Origin: Frateuria sp. Soil773
GTDB lineage: Bacteria > Pseudomonadota > Gammaproteobacteria > Xanthomonadales > Rhodanobacteraceae
DNA: 64,000 bases
Direction: 5' to 3'
Assembly: GCF_001428405.1 (NCBI RefSeq)
Contig: NZ_LMSL01000003.1
Span: 277-64,276, forward strand
The translations under genes and the position numbers were made by a program. Each line of letters opens with the position of its first letter. The first letter of the stretch is position 1. Below are positions 1 to 7,597 of this stretch, piece by piece. Under the pieces are notes generated by a model. The model was not told the DNA's origin and searched no databases. It worked only from the letters and a program-made list of their open reading frames with translations.

Positions 1-423
1 GTAGGACCCGTCCTCACGTGTGCGACCAATCCACTCACGTACAACCTCACTCAGGAGTGTTGTGGTGAGGTCCACGACGGTCAGGCTTCTGTGGCTCCCG
101 GAATGGTTCAAATAAGAAAAGAAGCCATAGATAAGGTTGTGCAGGTGCGCTTCCTTTGTCCGGAGCCGTTGCCCCGCGCAGGCAGCAACTGACGCCTCCG
201 CAAACGTTAGCGCGAGCTCCGGAGCAACCAACCACGAACTGCAGTCGACTATGACGCTGCTGCTCGTGCGCCGATCAACCAGTTGGACGAGCAGCGATAC
301 CTTCGCCGTGTCGTACATGACAACGTCACTTACCGGTGCCGATGTTCCGATGTCACGTGGTAGTTGCGCGCCGGTCGCGTCCTGTTTGACATGCCGTGAT
401 TTCGCCGACCCGCTCCTAGCCAT
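1..423 (-). CDS. Second recombinase-like protein of a mobile element, partial
   Basis: This frame is open from an ATG at 423 through to the window edge (141 codons), so the C-terminal part is missing. The ATG lies inside the last codons of the upstream integrase (ATGGCTAG, 8 bp overlap), which suggests translational coupling. The stretch around residues 88-135 (…TKEAHLHNLIYGFFSYLNHSG…) resembles the helical core-binding domain of tyrosine recombinases, but the catalytic domain would lie outside the window. Overlapping recombinase genes are known in Tn554-like, RIT and gamma-mobile-trio elements, and I cannot tell which applies. GC content is visibly lower than in the chromosome from 2150 onward. 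That a gene is present is fairly certain; the family is inferred. Confidence 0.6.
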   Translation of the reverse strand, partial: MARSGSAKSRHVKQDATGAQLPRDIGTSAPVSDVVMYDTAKVSLLVQLVDRRTSSSVIVDCSSWLVAPELALTFAEASVAACAGQRLRTKEAHLHNLIYGFFSYLNHSGSHRSLTVVDLTTTLLSEVVREWIGRTREDGSY

Positions 424-1834
424 CGAGGTCGCCTTCGAACATGTCAGTCATCAGCCTTCTCGCGTCCAGATAGACGTCGTAGAGTCTTGACTCGGCCAGA
501 AGCGCGTACTTCAGGTAGGTGTCAGCAGTGGTCGAATAGTGAGCGTGACCAAGCTGGGCCTGAATATATTTGATGGGGTCGGTGTCGCGGGCACGCTTGC
601 GCTCGAGATAGGTGTACACCGCGTACGAGTGACGAAGCACATGGAATCCATACAGTGGCGCTTCGCCAGATCCTGCCTGCGCTCCGATGGCACATGTCGC
701 ATTTCGCCGCAGCTGAGCTTCGCGAAATATGCGATTAAGTGTCTTCGGCGTCACCTGAGCGCCTCGTCCGGTGCGCGCATCCGCGCGGTTCAGGAACACG
801 CGGTTCGGCGCGACGTAGGCGGCATCTTGCTTGAGGGCTTTTGCGGCGACCTCCGCTCGTTCGGTCGCCGCGTAATACTGCAGGGACAGGATCAACCATG
901 TGGGCACGTTGACCGTGCGCCACTTGTTGCCCTTACCGTGCACTAGGATTTTCTGCAGGGTAAAGGGGTGCGTGTCCTCCGCAACCCTGATTGCATTGAG
1001 CCTGTCCAGCTCGAGATCGCACACTTCCTCGCGACGCAGACCCACATAGAACCCGCACTGAGCCATGAGCCGATCGCGATGCAACGCTCCTTCAATCGGC
1101 GCCTCTGGCACCCCGAGGCACTTCAAGGGCACCGGGGGACCAAGTGCGTCGAGGATCCCCTTCACCTCCGCCGACGCGAGCACGGTGACTCTTTCCGAAG
1201 GATCCGGTGCCGAGGGCACATCGACAGCAGGGGCAAACCTTTCCGTCTTTCTTGTCGACGGGAGATGCGCCAAGAATCTCCTGTCCATCGACCGCCTGGC
1301 TTTGACCTCCTCGATCAGGAACCGATGGCGAAGCAACCCTCTGTCTTGCGCCCACGAACAAAACATCTTCACGGTGGACAGACGCCGGATGATCGTGTTG
1401 CTGCTGTAGGGCTGACCAGTGACCGGAGACGGCGTGGACTCCATGGTCGACACGTAGGTGTTCAACGCGCGGTCGTCGACCGCGTCGAGGGCGAGACCGT
1501 TCCCGTCCAGAAAGTCGTAAAAATCCTTCAGGTCGTCGGCAAGTGCCTTCCGGGTGTGAGGGCTTTTTTTGAGGTTGTTTGGTTTGTTCAGCAAGAGCCG
1601 CCGTACCAACTTCCCTTCGAGGAAGAGAAGGACGGGTTCCACGACCTGACCGGTCGACCGCGACACAAGGATGTGCAGGCCATTCGGGACAGGCTTGACG
1701 TTCAGACCGCGGAGTTGGTCTTGATCTGCAGCTTCCAGATAGGTGCACCGCACGTAAACGTTTAGCTCGCGAAAAGCCACCACCTGCCCGGAAGATTCGG
1801 GCTCTTGCCCGGGGGTAACACCATACTCGTCCAT
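416..1834 (-). CDS. Tyrosine recombinase / phage-type integrase
   Basis: A site-specific recombinase of the lambda-integrase superfamily, 472 residues from the chosen start. Visible motifs are the first catalytic arginine in FYVGLRREEVCDL, the H-x-L-R-H box in FHVLRHSYAVYTYLER, LGHAHYSTTADTYLKY with the histidine and the nucleophilic tyrosine, and a core-binding region around residues 85-190. Start choice: the frame extends up to a GTG at 1882 and an ATG at 1858, but the ATG at 1834 has GGGGCAAGG just before it. The gene overlaps the next recombinase-like gene by 8 bp. Composition differs from the neighbouring chromosome and the gene ends a broken radical SAM gene's side of the window, so it very probably drove the insertion seen near 2145. 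A gamma-mobile-trio GmtY or a Tn554-type recombinase are possible finer identities, not proven here. Confidence 0.88.
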   Translation of the reverse strand: MDEYGVTPGQEPESSGQVVAFRELNVYVRCTYLEAADQDQLRGLNVKPVPNGLHILVSRSTGQVVEPVLLFLEGKLVRRLLLNKPNNLKKSPHTRKALADDLKDFYDFLDGNGLALDAVDDRALNTYVSTMESTPSPVTGQPYSSNTIIRRLSTVKMFCSWAQDRGLLRHRFLIEEVKARRSMDRRFLAHLPSTRKTERFAPAVDVPSAPDPSERVTVLASAEVKGILDALGPPVPLKCLGVPEAPIEGALHRDRLMAQCGFYVGLRREEVCDLELDRLNAIRVAEDTHPFTLQKILVHGKGNKWRTVNVPTWLILSLQYYAATERAEVAAKALKQDAAYVAPNRVFLNRADARTGRGAQVTPKTLNRIFREAQLRRNATCAIGAQAGSGEAPLYGFHVLRHSYAVYTYLERKRARDTDPIKYIQAQLGHAHYSTTADTYLKYALLAESRLYDVYLDARRLMTDMFEGDLDG

Positions 1835-2145
1835 GACCTTGCCCCGCCGTGAGTGCATGGGGCAAAGCCTACGCGCGAGCACAGTGGGTGCGACGATCGA
1901 AACTACCCTCTTATTGCGCTAGTTTCTCCCGGTCTCTGTCCAATACTTACTGGAGAGCGGGAAGCGTCCAAGCCGGCCGCAGGCACCCAGCCTGTCGACA
2001 TCGGCAGGGTGCCGCTTCCGGGGCGGGGTGTTCACAGAATCGACTGACCAGTGAGGAAGGTGTTCACTCTCTGATTCCGCCAAAGTACCGTTTTTAAGGC
2101 CTTCCGTGCTGGAATTGGGCTGAACACTTACCAGTACGTCATACC
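1835..2145. mobile_element. Terminal non-coding segment of the mobile element, with repeated GTGTTCAC motifs
   Basis: About 300 bp lie between the recombinase start and the point where chromosomal coding sequence resumes (about 2143-2146). No convincing gene is present. GGTGTTCAC occurs twice as a direct repeat (2027-2035 and 2059-2067), and the inverse TGAACAC occurs at 2121-2127, about 20 bp from the junction. Such repeats near an element end could be recombinase-binding sites, which is inference. The inner part also holds the promoter region of the recombinase genes. Confidence 0.5.
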
Positions 2146-2403
2146 ATGCTCGCAGCCGCGGTACGGGTTGATCGCCTGGCTGAAGGCGATGTCGGGCGAA
2201 TCGTTGCGGCTGATCACGCTGCGCGCGCGCTCGTCGGCGACCTCGGTGCGCGGGCGCGGCGCGTCCTCGTCCAGCAGCGCGCTCTGCCAGCCGTCGTCCT
2301 CCGCGTGGTGGCGGACCGACTCGAAGCGCCCTTCCGGGTTGGAAGCGGCGCCGCGCCCCTTGAGCGCGTGGGGCGAGAACGGATCGAGGGGACGTGCTGG
2401 CAT
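2128..2403 (-). pseudogene. 5' fragment of a PA0069-family radical SAM gene, split by the mobile element
   Basis: The 91 codons match the N-terminus I know for the PA0069-type radical SAM family: a KGRGAASNPEGRFE opening, a DDGW segment, ERARSVISRNDSPDIAF, then INPYRGCEHG. In intact members CEHG is followed by CxYCYARP, completing the CxxxCxxC motif that holds the iron-sulfur cluster. Here the sequence turns into MTYW and stops at 2128, so two of three cluster cysteines and the whole catalytic barrel are gone. The switch point is near 2143-2146, the edge of the integrase-bearing element. The 3' remainder would be expected on the other side of the element, outside the window. The gene starts 10 bp after the patatin gene ends, so it may have been co-transcribed. 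Confidence 0.85.
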
Positions 2404-2412
2404 GACGCCAGC

Positions 2413-4722
2413 CTAGCGGGCGGAGGTCTCAGCCGACGCGACACCGGCGGCCGGCGGCGCGAGCTGGCGGTACAGCGCCTGCGCCATCGCGTCGAGCGGG
2501 TAATTGCGGCCGAGCTGGCGCCGCATCTCGTCGAACACCGGCGCGGAGATCGCCCAGCCCAGCGGGATCGGGTAGTCGCCGGCGCACAGGCGGAAGTGCC
2601 ACAGCAGGTCGCCGCGGACGAGATCGCCCGCATCCGGATGCAGGGCGCCGAGCAGCTGCGCGCGGGCATAGCTTCCGCGCGCGCTGCGGGTGTCCAGCAA
2701 CGCTTCCAGCGGTGCCGTCGCTTCGCCGCTGGGCGCGTTGCGCGACGGCGTCGCCGGCTGCGGGCAGGCGGTTGAGTAGAACGGCATGAAATGCGCGGGA
2801 TCATGGTTGTCGATGAAATCCCCCAGCTGCGGATCGTTGCTGACGTGCAGCACGATGAAGCGCAGGTGCCGGCCGCGCGCCGCGGCGATCGCACGTAGCT
2901 GCCGCATCACTTCGAGCAAGGTGGTGGTGCCGGAGTTCTCGAAGTAGCCGCCGTCGACCAGTTGCAGCGTGGCGGGCAGCGGCCGCGCGTTGCCGGCGGT
3001 CTCCAGCGTGCCGGCCGGGCTGACGTAGGTGAAGCGCGCGCTGTTGAGCACCGCCTCGCTCAGCGGCACGCGCGGGTCGAGCCAGGCAGAGCCGTCGAAG
3101 GCGGCGGTCCACGGCTGCTCCCGCGGCGAGGCGATCGGGCGGAACGGATGCTCGATGAAGCGCTTGCCCTCGACCACCGTGGTGCTGTTGAGGAACAGCG
3201 CCGGCACATCGGTATCGAGGCTGCCGTCGGCGCGCCGGTAGAGCGCGCTGAACGGCTGCGCGAAGGCTTCCACGCCCTGCCTGCGCGCCGCGTCTTCCCA
3301 GGCCAGGGTCAAGGCGCGCGAGCGGTCGTCGAGCCAGGCGCCCGGCAGCCAGCGCTGGGTGAAGTCGACGAAGAACATGTTGGCCAGCGTCGGCGCGAGG
3401 AAATCGTGGCTGAGCATGGCCTGGGCGCGCGTTTCCAGCGCCTCCGCACCGGCGCTGGGCGACGGCTGCCGCAGCAGCGCGACGTAGCTGGCCAGGCCGA
3501 GGCTGCCGCCGGAGACGCCGCTGCCGGCGAACAGGTAGCGCGCCAGCAGCGGTTCGCCGGACGGCCCCGCCGGCCGCTGGCGCTCCACCTGGGCGGTGAG
3601 CCGGGCCAGCACCAGGGCCGTCCACGCCGCGCCGCGGATGCCGCCGCCCTCGGCCGAGGCCAGCACCACCGGGCACGGGTCGCGGCCGGTGCAGCGCTGC
3701 TCCAGCCAGGCGTCCGCATAGTCCGCGAACGCCGGCCGCGTGTCCGGCGGCGGCGCGGCCGGGTCCTGGTGCGTGCTCATCGCCGCGTACTGGCGCACGC
3801 GGTGGTTGTCGTTCAGATGCAGGGCATGCAGCAGGCCGCTGAGCAGCAGCAGCACGCTCAGCAGCGGCCAGCCGCGCCGGTCTGCGAGCATGCACAGGAA
3901 ACCGCCGGACAGCGACATGAAGCCGGCCGCCAGCAGCAGGATCGCCAGCGGGCCGCTGCCGTCGAGCAGGGTCGGCCGCCACGCCACCAGCACGGTCGCC
4001 GCCACGTTCAGCGCGATCGCGCCGGCGAAGATGCGCAGCGGAACGCGTCCCAGCGCACGCACCCGCCGCAGGCGCGGCTCATCGGCCGGACGCGCAGCCA
4101 GCGACGGCGGCGCGCCACGACGGCGGCGCCAGCGGTTCACCATGCGCCGCCGGCCGACGAAGAAGGCGACCAGCGCGCCCGTCTCCAGCAGCAGGCCGAG
4201 CGTGCGGCCGTTGCGGCGCAGGCAGTCGTCGGCCGCGTGGCAGGCGCCGTGCGGCACCGACCACAGCGCGAGCAGGTAGCCCAGCAGCACCAGCGCCGGC
4301 ACCGCCGCCCCGAGCACCCGCGGCAGCCAGGCGCGCAGGCCGGCGGCACGGGGGTCCTGCAGCGCCGGCCAGCGCGGGTAGGCCAGCCGGTAGGCGCTGC
4401 GCGCCGCGTACCACATCGACAGGCCGGCCAGGGCGCTGCCCGCCAGCAGCCAGGCATAGCGGGCGGTGCTGGGATCGGTCCACACCGCGATCAGGAACAG
4501 TTCCGCGGCCTGCTCCACGCCCACCGCGACGAACCCGGCCACCGCCAGGATCAGCAGCGGCACCCGGATCGGCCTGAGATGGTCGAGCACGATCGCCACC
4601 CAACTGCTGAAACGCAGCCCGGCCCGGTAGGCGCGGCGCCAGAGCGGCGCGCGGGGCTGCGGCGGGGGCGCGGCTTGCGGCATCTCGACCCTTGCGGCAA
4701 TGGCGGTGTCCGATGCGCTCAT
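2413..4722 (-). CDS. Membrane-anchored patatin-like phospholipase
   Basis: A 769-residue protein with an N-terminal membrane half (about seven hydrophobic segments between residues 30 and 305) followed by a patatin-type lipid acyl hydrolase domain. Patatin motifs are in order: the oxyanion loop GGGIRG near residue 358, the nucleophile elbow GSGVSGG near 402 and the catalytic DGG in VDGGYFENSG near 589. Patatins use a Ser-Asp dyad to cleave fatty acyl esters, so a phospholipase role at the inner membrane is likely; the substrate is unknown. The start ATG sits directly against the terminal repeat of a family A element, so the ribosome-binding region is repeat sequence. The broken radical SAM gene follows at 10 bp. 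Confidence 0.85.
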   Translation of the reverse strand: MSASDTAIAARVEMPQAAPPPQPRAPLWRRAYRAGLRFSSWVAIVLDHLRPIRVPLLILAVAGFVAVGVEQAAELFLIAVWTDPSTARYAWLLAGSALAGLSMWYAARSAYRLAYPRWPALQDPRAAGLRAWLPRVLGAAVPALVLLGYLLALWSVPHGACHAADDCLRRNGRTLGLLLETGALVAFFVGRRRMVNRWRRRRGAPPSLAARPADEPRLRRVRALGRVPLRIFAGAIALNVAATVLVAWRPTLLDGSGPLAILLLAAGFMSLSGGFLCMLADRRGWPLLSVLLLLSGLLHALHLNDNHRVRQYAAMSTHQDPAAPPPDTRPAFADYADAWLEQRCTGRDPCPVVLASAEGGGIRGAAWTALVLARLTAQVERQRPAGPSGEPLLARYLFAGSGVSGGSLGLASYVALLRQPSPSAGAEALETRAQAMLSHDFLAPTLANMFFVDFTQRWLPGAWLDDRSRALTLAWEDAARRQGVEAFAQPFSALYRRADGSLDTDVPALFLNSTTVVEGKRFIEHPFRPIASPREQPWTAAFDGSAWLDPRVPLSEAVLNSARFTYVSPAGTLETAGNARPLPATLQLVDGGYFENSGTTTLLEVMRQLRAIAAARGRHLRFIVLHVSNDPQLGDFIDNHDPAHFMPFYSTACPQPATPSRNAPSGEATAPLEALLDTRSARGSYARAQLLGALHPDAGDLVRGDLLWHFRLCAGDYPIPLGWAISAPVFDEMRRQLGRNYPLDAMAQALYRQLAPPAAGVASAETSAR

Positions 4723-4930
4723 CTTAGAGCCTGTTCAAAGGCTTCCAGGTATCCCTCTATGAAGCGTCATCCCAGAAACGTCATCCCAGCGAAGGCTGGG
4801 ATCCAGCGTCGTTGGGTTTCCAGAGAAACAGTCGCTGGATTCCTGCTTGACCGGCCCTGCGGCCGTTGAAAGCCGCAGGAATGACGATGAAGCGGATGAA
4901 CCGGCGGATGGATCGCGAACAAGCTCTTAG
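4723..4930. repeat. Family A intergenic repeat, MITE-like, copy 1
   Basis: The ends are imperfect inverted repeats: CTTAGAGCCTGTTC at 4723-4736 and GAACAAGCTCTTAG at 4917-4930. Inside is a core starting CGTCATCCCAGCGAAGG, with a short CCCAGC/GCTGGG stem, and ending in GGAATGACG, itself an inverse of CGTCATCCC. The CGTCATCCCAG start is partly doubled (4765 and 4779). Related copies lie near 43054, 47695, 11926, 62563 and 62784. No reading frame within it is conserved between copies. It fills most of the gap between the patatin gene and the small membrane gene at 5091; the rest of that gap holds a possible -10 box TATGAT at 5037-5042. Confidence 0.8.
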
Positions 4931-5090
4931 AGCGTGCTCCCGCTCGCTCCACGGCGCATTGCCCTGGCCCGATTGCCAGACTGCGGTGCCGCTCACGGAG
5001 TGGCGCCGGCCCGTCACCGGCCGCACGGAAGCTGGCTATGATGCGCGCGTCCGCCGGCCACCCGCCGCGGCATCGCCCACGAGGTCCGAC

Positions 5091-5318
5091 ATGCGCTGGT
5101 TCCTGCTCGCCGCCACCGTGCTGTCCCTGCTGCTGTGCTTCACCCGCCACAGCGGCGGCGCAATGGCGATCTGGCTGCTGCTGGGCCTGGCCGGCCTGTT
5201 CGCCACCGCGCTGGCCTTCGCGCAGGCGCGCATCGCCGCGCGGTCGCGCGAGGAAAGCCTGTCCGACTTCGACCTCGAACGGCTGCGCGCCGGCAAGCCG
5301 CCGCTGCGCGACCTCTGA
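5091..5318 (+). CDS. Small two-helix membrane protein of unknown function
   Basis: A 75-residue protein starting at the ATG after the possible -10 box TATGAT (5037-5042). Two hydrophobic stretches (about residues 2-18 and 24-44) are followed by a short, charged, probably cytoplasmic tail ending KPPLRDL. The frame extends upstream to 4866, but that part runs through repeat-derived sequence and makes a basic, low-complexity leader, so the ATG at 5091 is preferred. Codon third positions are strongly G/C as in neighbouring genes, which supports coding. I do not recognise a named family. Confidence 0.6.
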   Translation: MRWFLLAATVLSLLLCFTRHSGGAMAIWLLLGLAGLFATALAFAQARIAARSREESLSDFDLERLRAGKPPLRDL

Positions 5319-5424
5319 GCCCGGCGGCCGGAAATCACGCACGCTGCACATCGCAATCCGGAAGCTGCCCCGGTACGGCCGCCTGGCGCGGCGTACGTTC
5401 CCGCAATGGACAGGAGTTGGGGCG

Positions 5425-5679
5425 ATGACTGCTTCGGGCTTGATCGTTTTCCTTCTGGTGGGCGCGATTGCCGGCTGGCTGGCCGGGCTGATCGTGCGCG
5501 GTTTCGGCTTCGGCCTGCTCGGCAACATCGTGGTCGGCATCGTCGGCGCGTTCCTCGCCGGCTGGCTGCTGCCGATGGCGGGCATCGTCATCGGCGGCGG
5601 CATCGTCGCCGCGATCATCAATGCGCTGATCGGCGCGATCATCCTGCTGGTGATCATCGGCCTGATCCGAAGAGCATGA
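5425..5679 (+). CDS. GlsB/YeaQ/YmgE family membrane protein
   Basis: An 84-residue, glycine-rich, very hydrophobic protein with three predicted helices and the family pattern of an opening IVFLLVGAIAGWLAGLI, then GFGLLGNIVVGIVGAFLAGWL and a final glycine-rich helix. Members are called transglycosylase-associated proteins and are often stress-induced; no enzymatic role is established. The ATG follows AGGAG at 5412-5416 with suitable spacing. A strong hairpin terminator lies immediately downstream, so it is probably a single-gene unit or the end of a two-gene unit with the small membrane gene at 5091. Confidence 0.85.
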   Translation: MTASGLIVFLLVGAIAGWLAGLIVRGFGFGLLGNIVVGIVGAFLAGWLLPMAGIVIGGGIVAAIINALIGAIILLVIIGLIRRA

Positions 5680-5706
5680 TCCGGGCCTGACCGGAACCGC
5701 AGACGC

Positions 5707-5736
5707 AAGCGCACCGGCATCGCTGCCGGTGCGCTT
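5707..5736. terminator. Bidirectional hairpin terminator
   Basis: AAGCGCACCGGCA and TGCCGGTGCGCTT form a 13-bp stem with a 4-base loop (TCGC), followed by TTGCTTTG. It lies between the convergent membrane-protein gene ending at 5679 and the transporter gene ending at 5776, and could serve both. Confidence 0.75.
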
Positions 5737-5775
5737 TGCTTTGCCCCGGGCGGAACCCGCCCGGGCGGCCGGCCG

Positions 5776-7431
5776 TCAGGCGGTGATGTCGACGTCCTTG
5801 GTCTCGCGCACGAAGAACAGGCCGATCACGAAGGTCATCGCCGCGATCACCACCGGATACCACAGGCCCGAGTAGATGTTGCCGGTGGCCGCCACGATGC
5901 CGAACGACACCGAGGGCAGGAAGCCGCCGAACCAGCCGTTGCCGATGTGGTACGGCAGGCTCATCGAGGTGTAGCGGATGCGGGTGGGGAACATCTCCAC
6001 CAGCCAGGCGGCGATCGGGCCGTAGACCATCGTCACGTAGATCACCAGGAGGGTCAGCAGCAGGAGCAGCATCGGCGTGTTGATCTTGGCCGGGTCGGCC
6101 TTCGCCGGGTAGCCCGCCTCGTTCAGTGCCGCCCCCAGCGTCTCGCCGAACACCTTGCCCTGCGCGGCGAAGTCGGCCTTGGACAGCGCGCCGCCCTCGA
6201 ACGAGGCGATGTCCCTGCCGCCCACCGACACCACCGCCAGCGCGCCCGGGCCGGCGGCGACGTTGCCGTAGGGCACGCCGCGCTTGGCCAGGTAGCTCTT
6301 GGCGACGTCGCAGGAGCTGGTGAAGGTCTTCTTGCCGATCAGGTCGACCTGGAAGGTGCACGCGGCCGGGTCGGCCTGCACGCGCACCGGCGCTGCCGCG
6401 CTGGCCGCCTCGATCGCTGGGTTGCCGTAGTGGGTGATGCCCTTGAAGATCGGGAAGTAGGTCAGCACCGCGAGCAGGCAGCCGGCCAGCACCACCGGCT
6501 TGCGCCCGATCTTGTCCGACAGCCAGCCGAACACCACGAAGAACGGCGTGCCGATCAGCAGCGCGCCGGCGATCAGCAACTGCGCGGTGGTGGCGTCGAT
6601 CTTCAGCGTGGTGCCGAGGAAGTACATCGCGTAGAACTGGCCGCAGTACCACACCACCGCCTGGCCCGCGGTGGCGCCGAGCAGGGCCAGGATCACCAGC
6701 TTGAGGTTGCTCCAGCGCGCGAACGACTCGGTCAGCGGCGCCTTCGACGCCTTGCCCTCGGCCTTCATCTGCTGGAACACCGGCGACTCGGCCAGTTGCA
6801 TGCGGATGTACACCGACACCGCCAGCAGCAGCGAGGACAGCAGGAACGGCACGCGCCAGCCCCAGCTGTCGAACGCGTCGCCGAGCAGCCACTTGCAGCC
6901 GAGGATCACCAGCAGCGACAGGAACAGGCCGAAGGTCGCGGTGATCTGGATGAAGCTGGTGTACAGCCCGCGCCTGCCCGGCGGCGCGTGCTCGGCCACG
7001 TAGGTCGCCGCGCCGCCGTACTCGCCGCCGAGCGCGAGGCCCTGCAGCATGCGCAGCACGATCAGGATCACCGGCGCGGCGACGCCGATCGCGCCGTAGC
7101 CGGGCAGCACGCCGACCAGGAAGGTCGACAGGCCCATGATGATGATGGTGACCAGGAAAGTGTACTTGCGCCCGACCAGGTCGCCGACGCGGCCGAACAC
7201 GATCGCGCCGAACGGCCGCACCGCGAAGCCGGCGGCGAACGCGAGCAGGGCGAACACCAGTTGGCTGGCCTCGTTCAGGCCGGAGAAGAACTGCTTGCCG
7301 ATGATCACGGCGAGCGAGCCGTACAGGTAGAAGTCGTACCACTCGAACACGGTGCCCAGGCTCGATGCGAGCACGACCCGCTTGTGGCTGGTATCGAGCG
7401 CGGTGGACGCGCCGATCGCGGTGGTTGCCAT
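5776..7431 (-). CDS. MFS transporter of the metabolite:H+ symporter (MHS) type
   Basis: A 551-residue inner-membrane transporter. The opening SLGTVFEWYDFYLYG, the FGRVGDLVGRKYTF loop and RMLQGLALGGEYGGAATYVAEHAP are hallmarks of the MHS/ProP branch, which imports organic acids or osmolytes with protons. An insertion of roughly 110 residues around 300-410 with two cysteines separates two helices in the second half and probably faces the periplasm; it makes the protein longer than most members. ATG at 7431 has GGGGAGAG before it and is preferred over the start 84 bp upstream. The gene follows the DcaP-like channel gene on the same strand, and acs lies just beyond. A carboxylate substrate such as acetate or propionate is inferred from context. 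Confidence 0.85.
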   Translation of the reverse strand: MATTAIGASTALDTSHKRVVLASSLGTVFEWYDFYLYGSLAVIIGKQFFSGLNEASQLVFALLAFAAGFAVRPFGAIVFGRVGDLVGRKYTFLVTIIIMGLSTFLVGVLPGYGAIGVAAPVILIVLRMLQGLALGGEYGGAATYVAEHAPPGRRGLYTSFIQITATFGLFLSLLVILGCKWLLGDAFDSWGWRVPFLLSSLLLAVSVYIRMQLAESPVFQQMKAEGKASKAPLTESFARWSNLKLVILALLGATAGQAVVWYCGQFYAMYFLGTTLKIDATTAQLLIAGALLIGTPFFVVFGWLSDKIGRKPVVLAGCLLAVLTYFPIFKGITHYGNPAIEAASAAAPVRVQADPAACTFQVDLIGKKTFTSSCDVAKSYLAKRGVPYGNVAAGPGALAVVSVGGRDIASFEGGALSKADFAAQGKVFGETLGAALNEAGYPAKADPAKINTPMLLLLLTLLVIYVTMVYGPIAAWLVEMFPTRIRYTSMSLPYHIGNGWFGGFLPSVSFGIVAATGNIYSGLWYPVVIAAMTFVIGLFFVRETKDVDITA

Positions 7432-7597
7432 GGTGATCTCTCCCCGAAGTGGTGGACCGGCCCGCCTGCCCTCGAAGCGGGCCCGGACCGGATGCGGCGG
7501 CGCCTTTCGCGCCATCGCACCCGCGCCCCGGCCCCGTGCCGGCGGCGCGCGAACTGCACGGCAGGCGGCGGGCCCTCGCCGGGCGCGCCGCCATGCG

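Noticed and set aside
137-490. Short plus-strand frame at the left edge
   Set aside because: Antisense to the partial recombinase-like gene, which has the better overlap and context.
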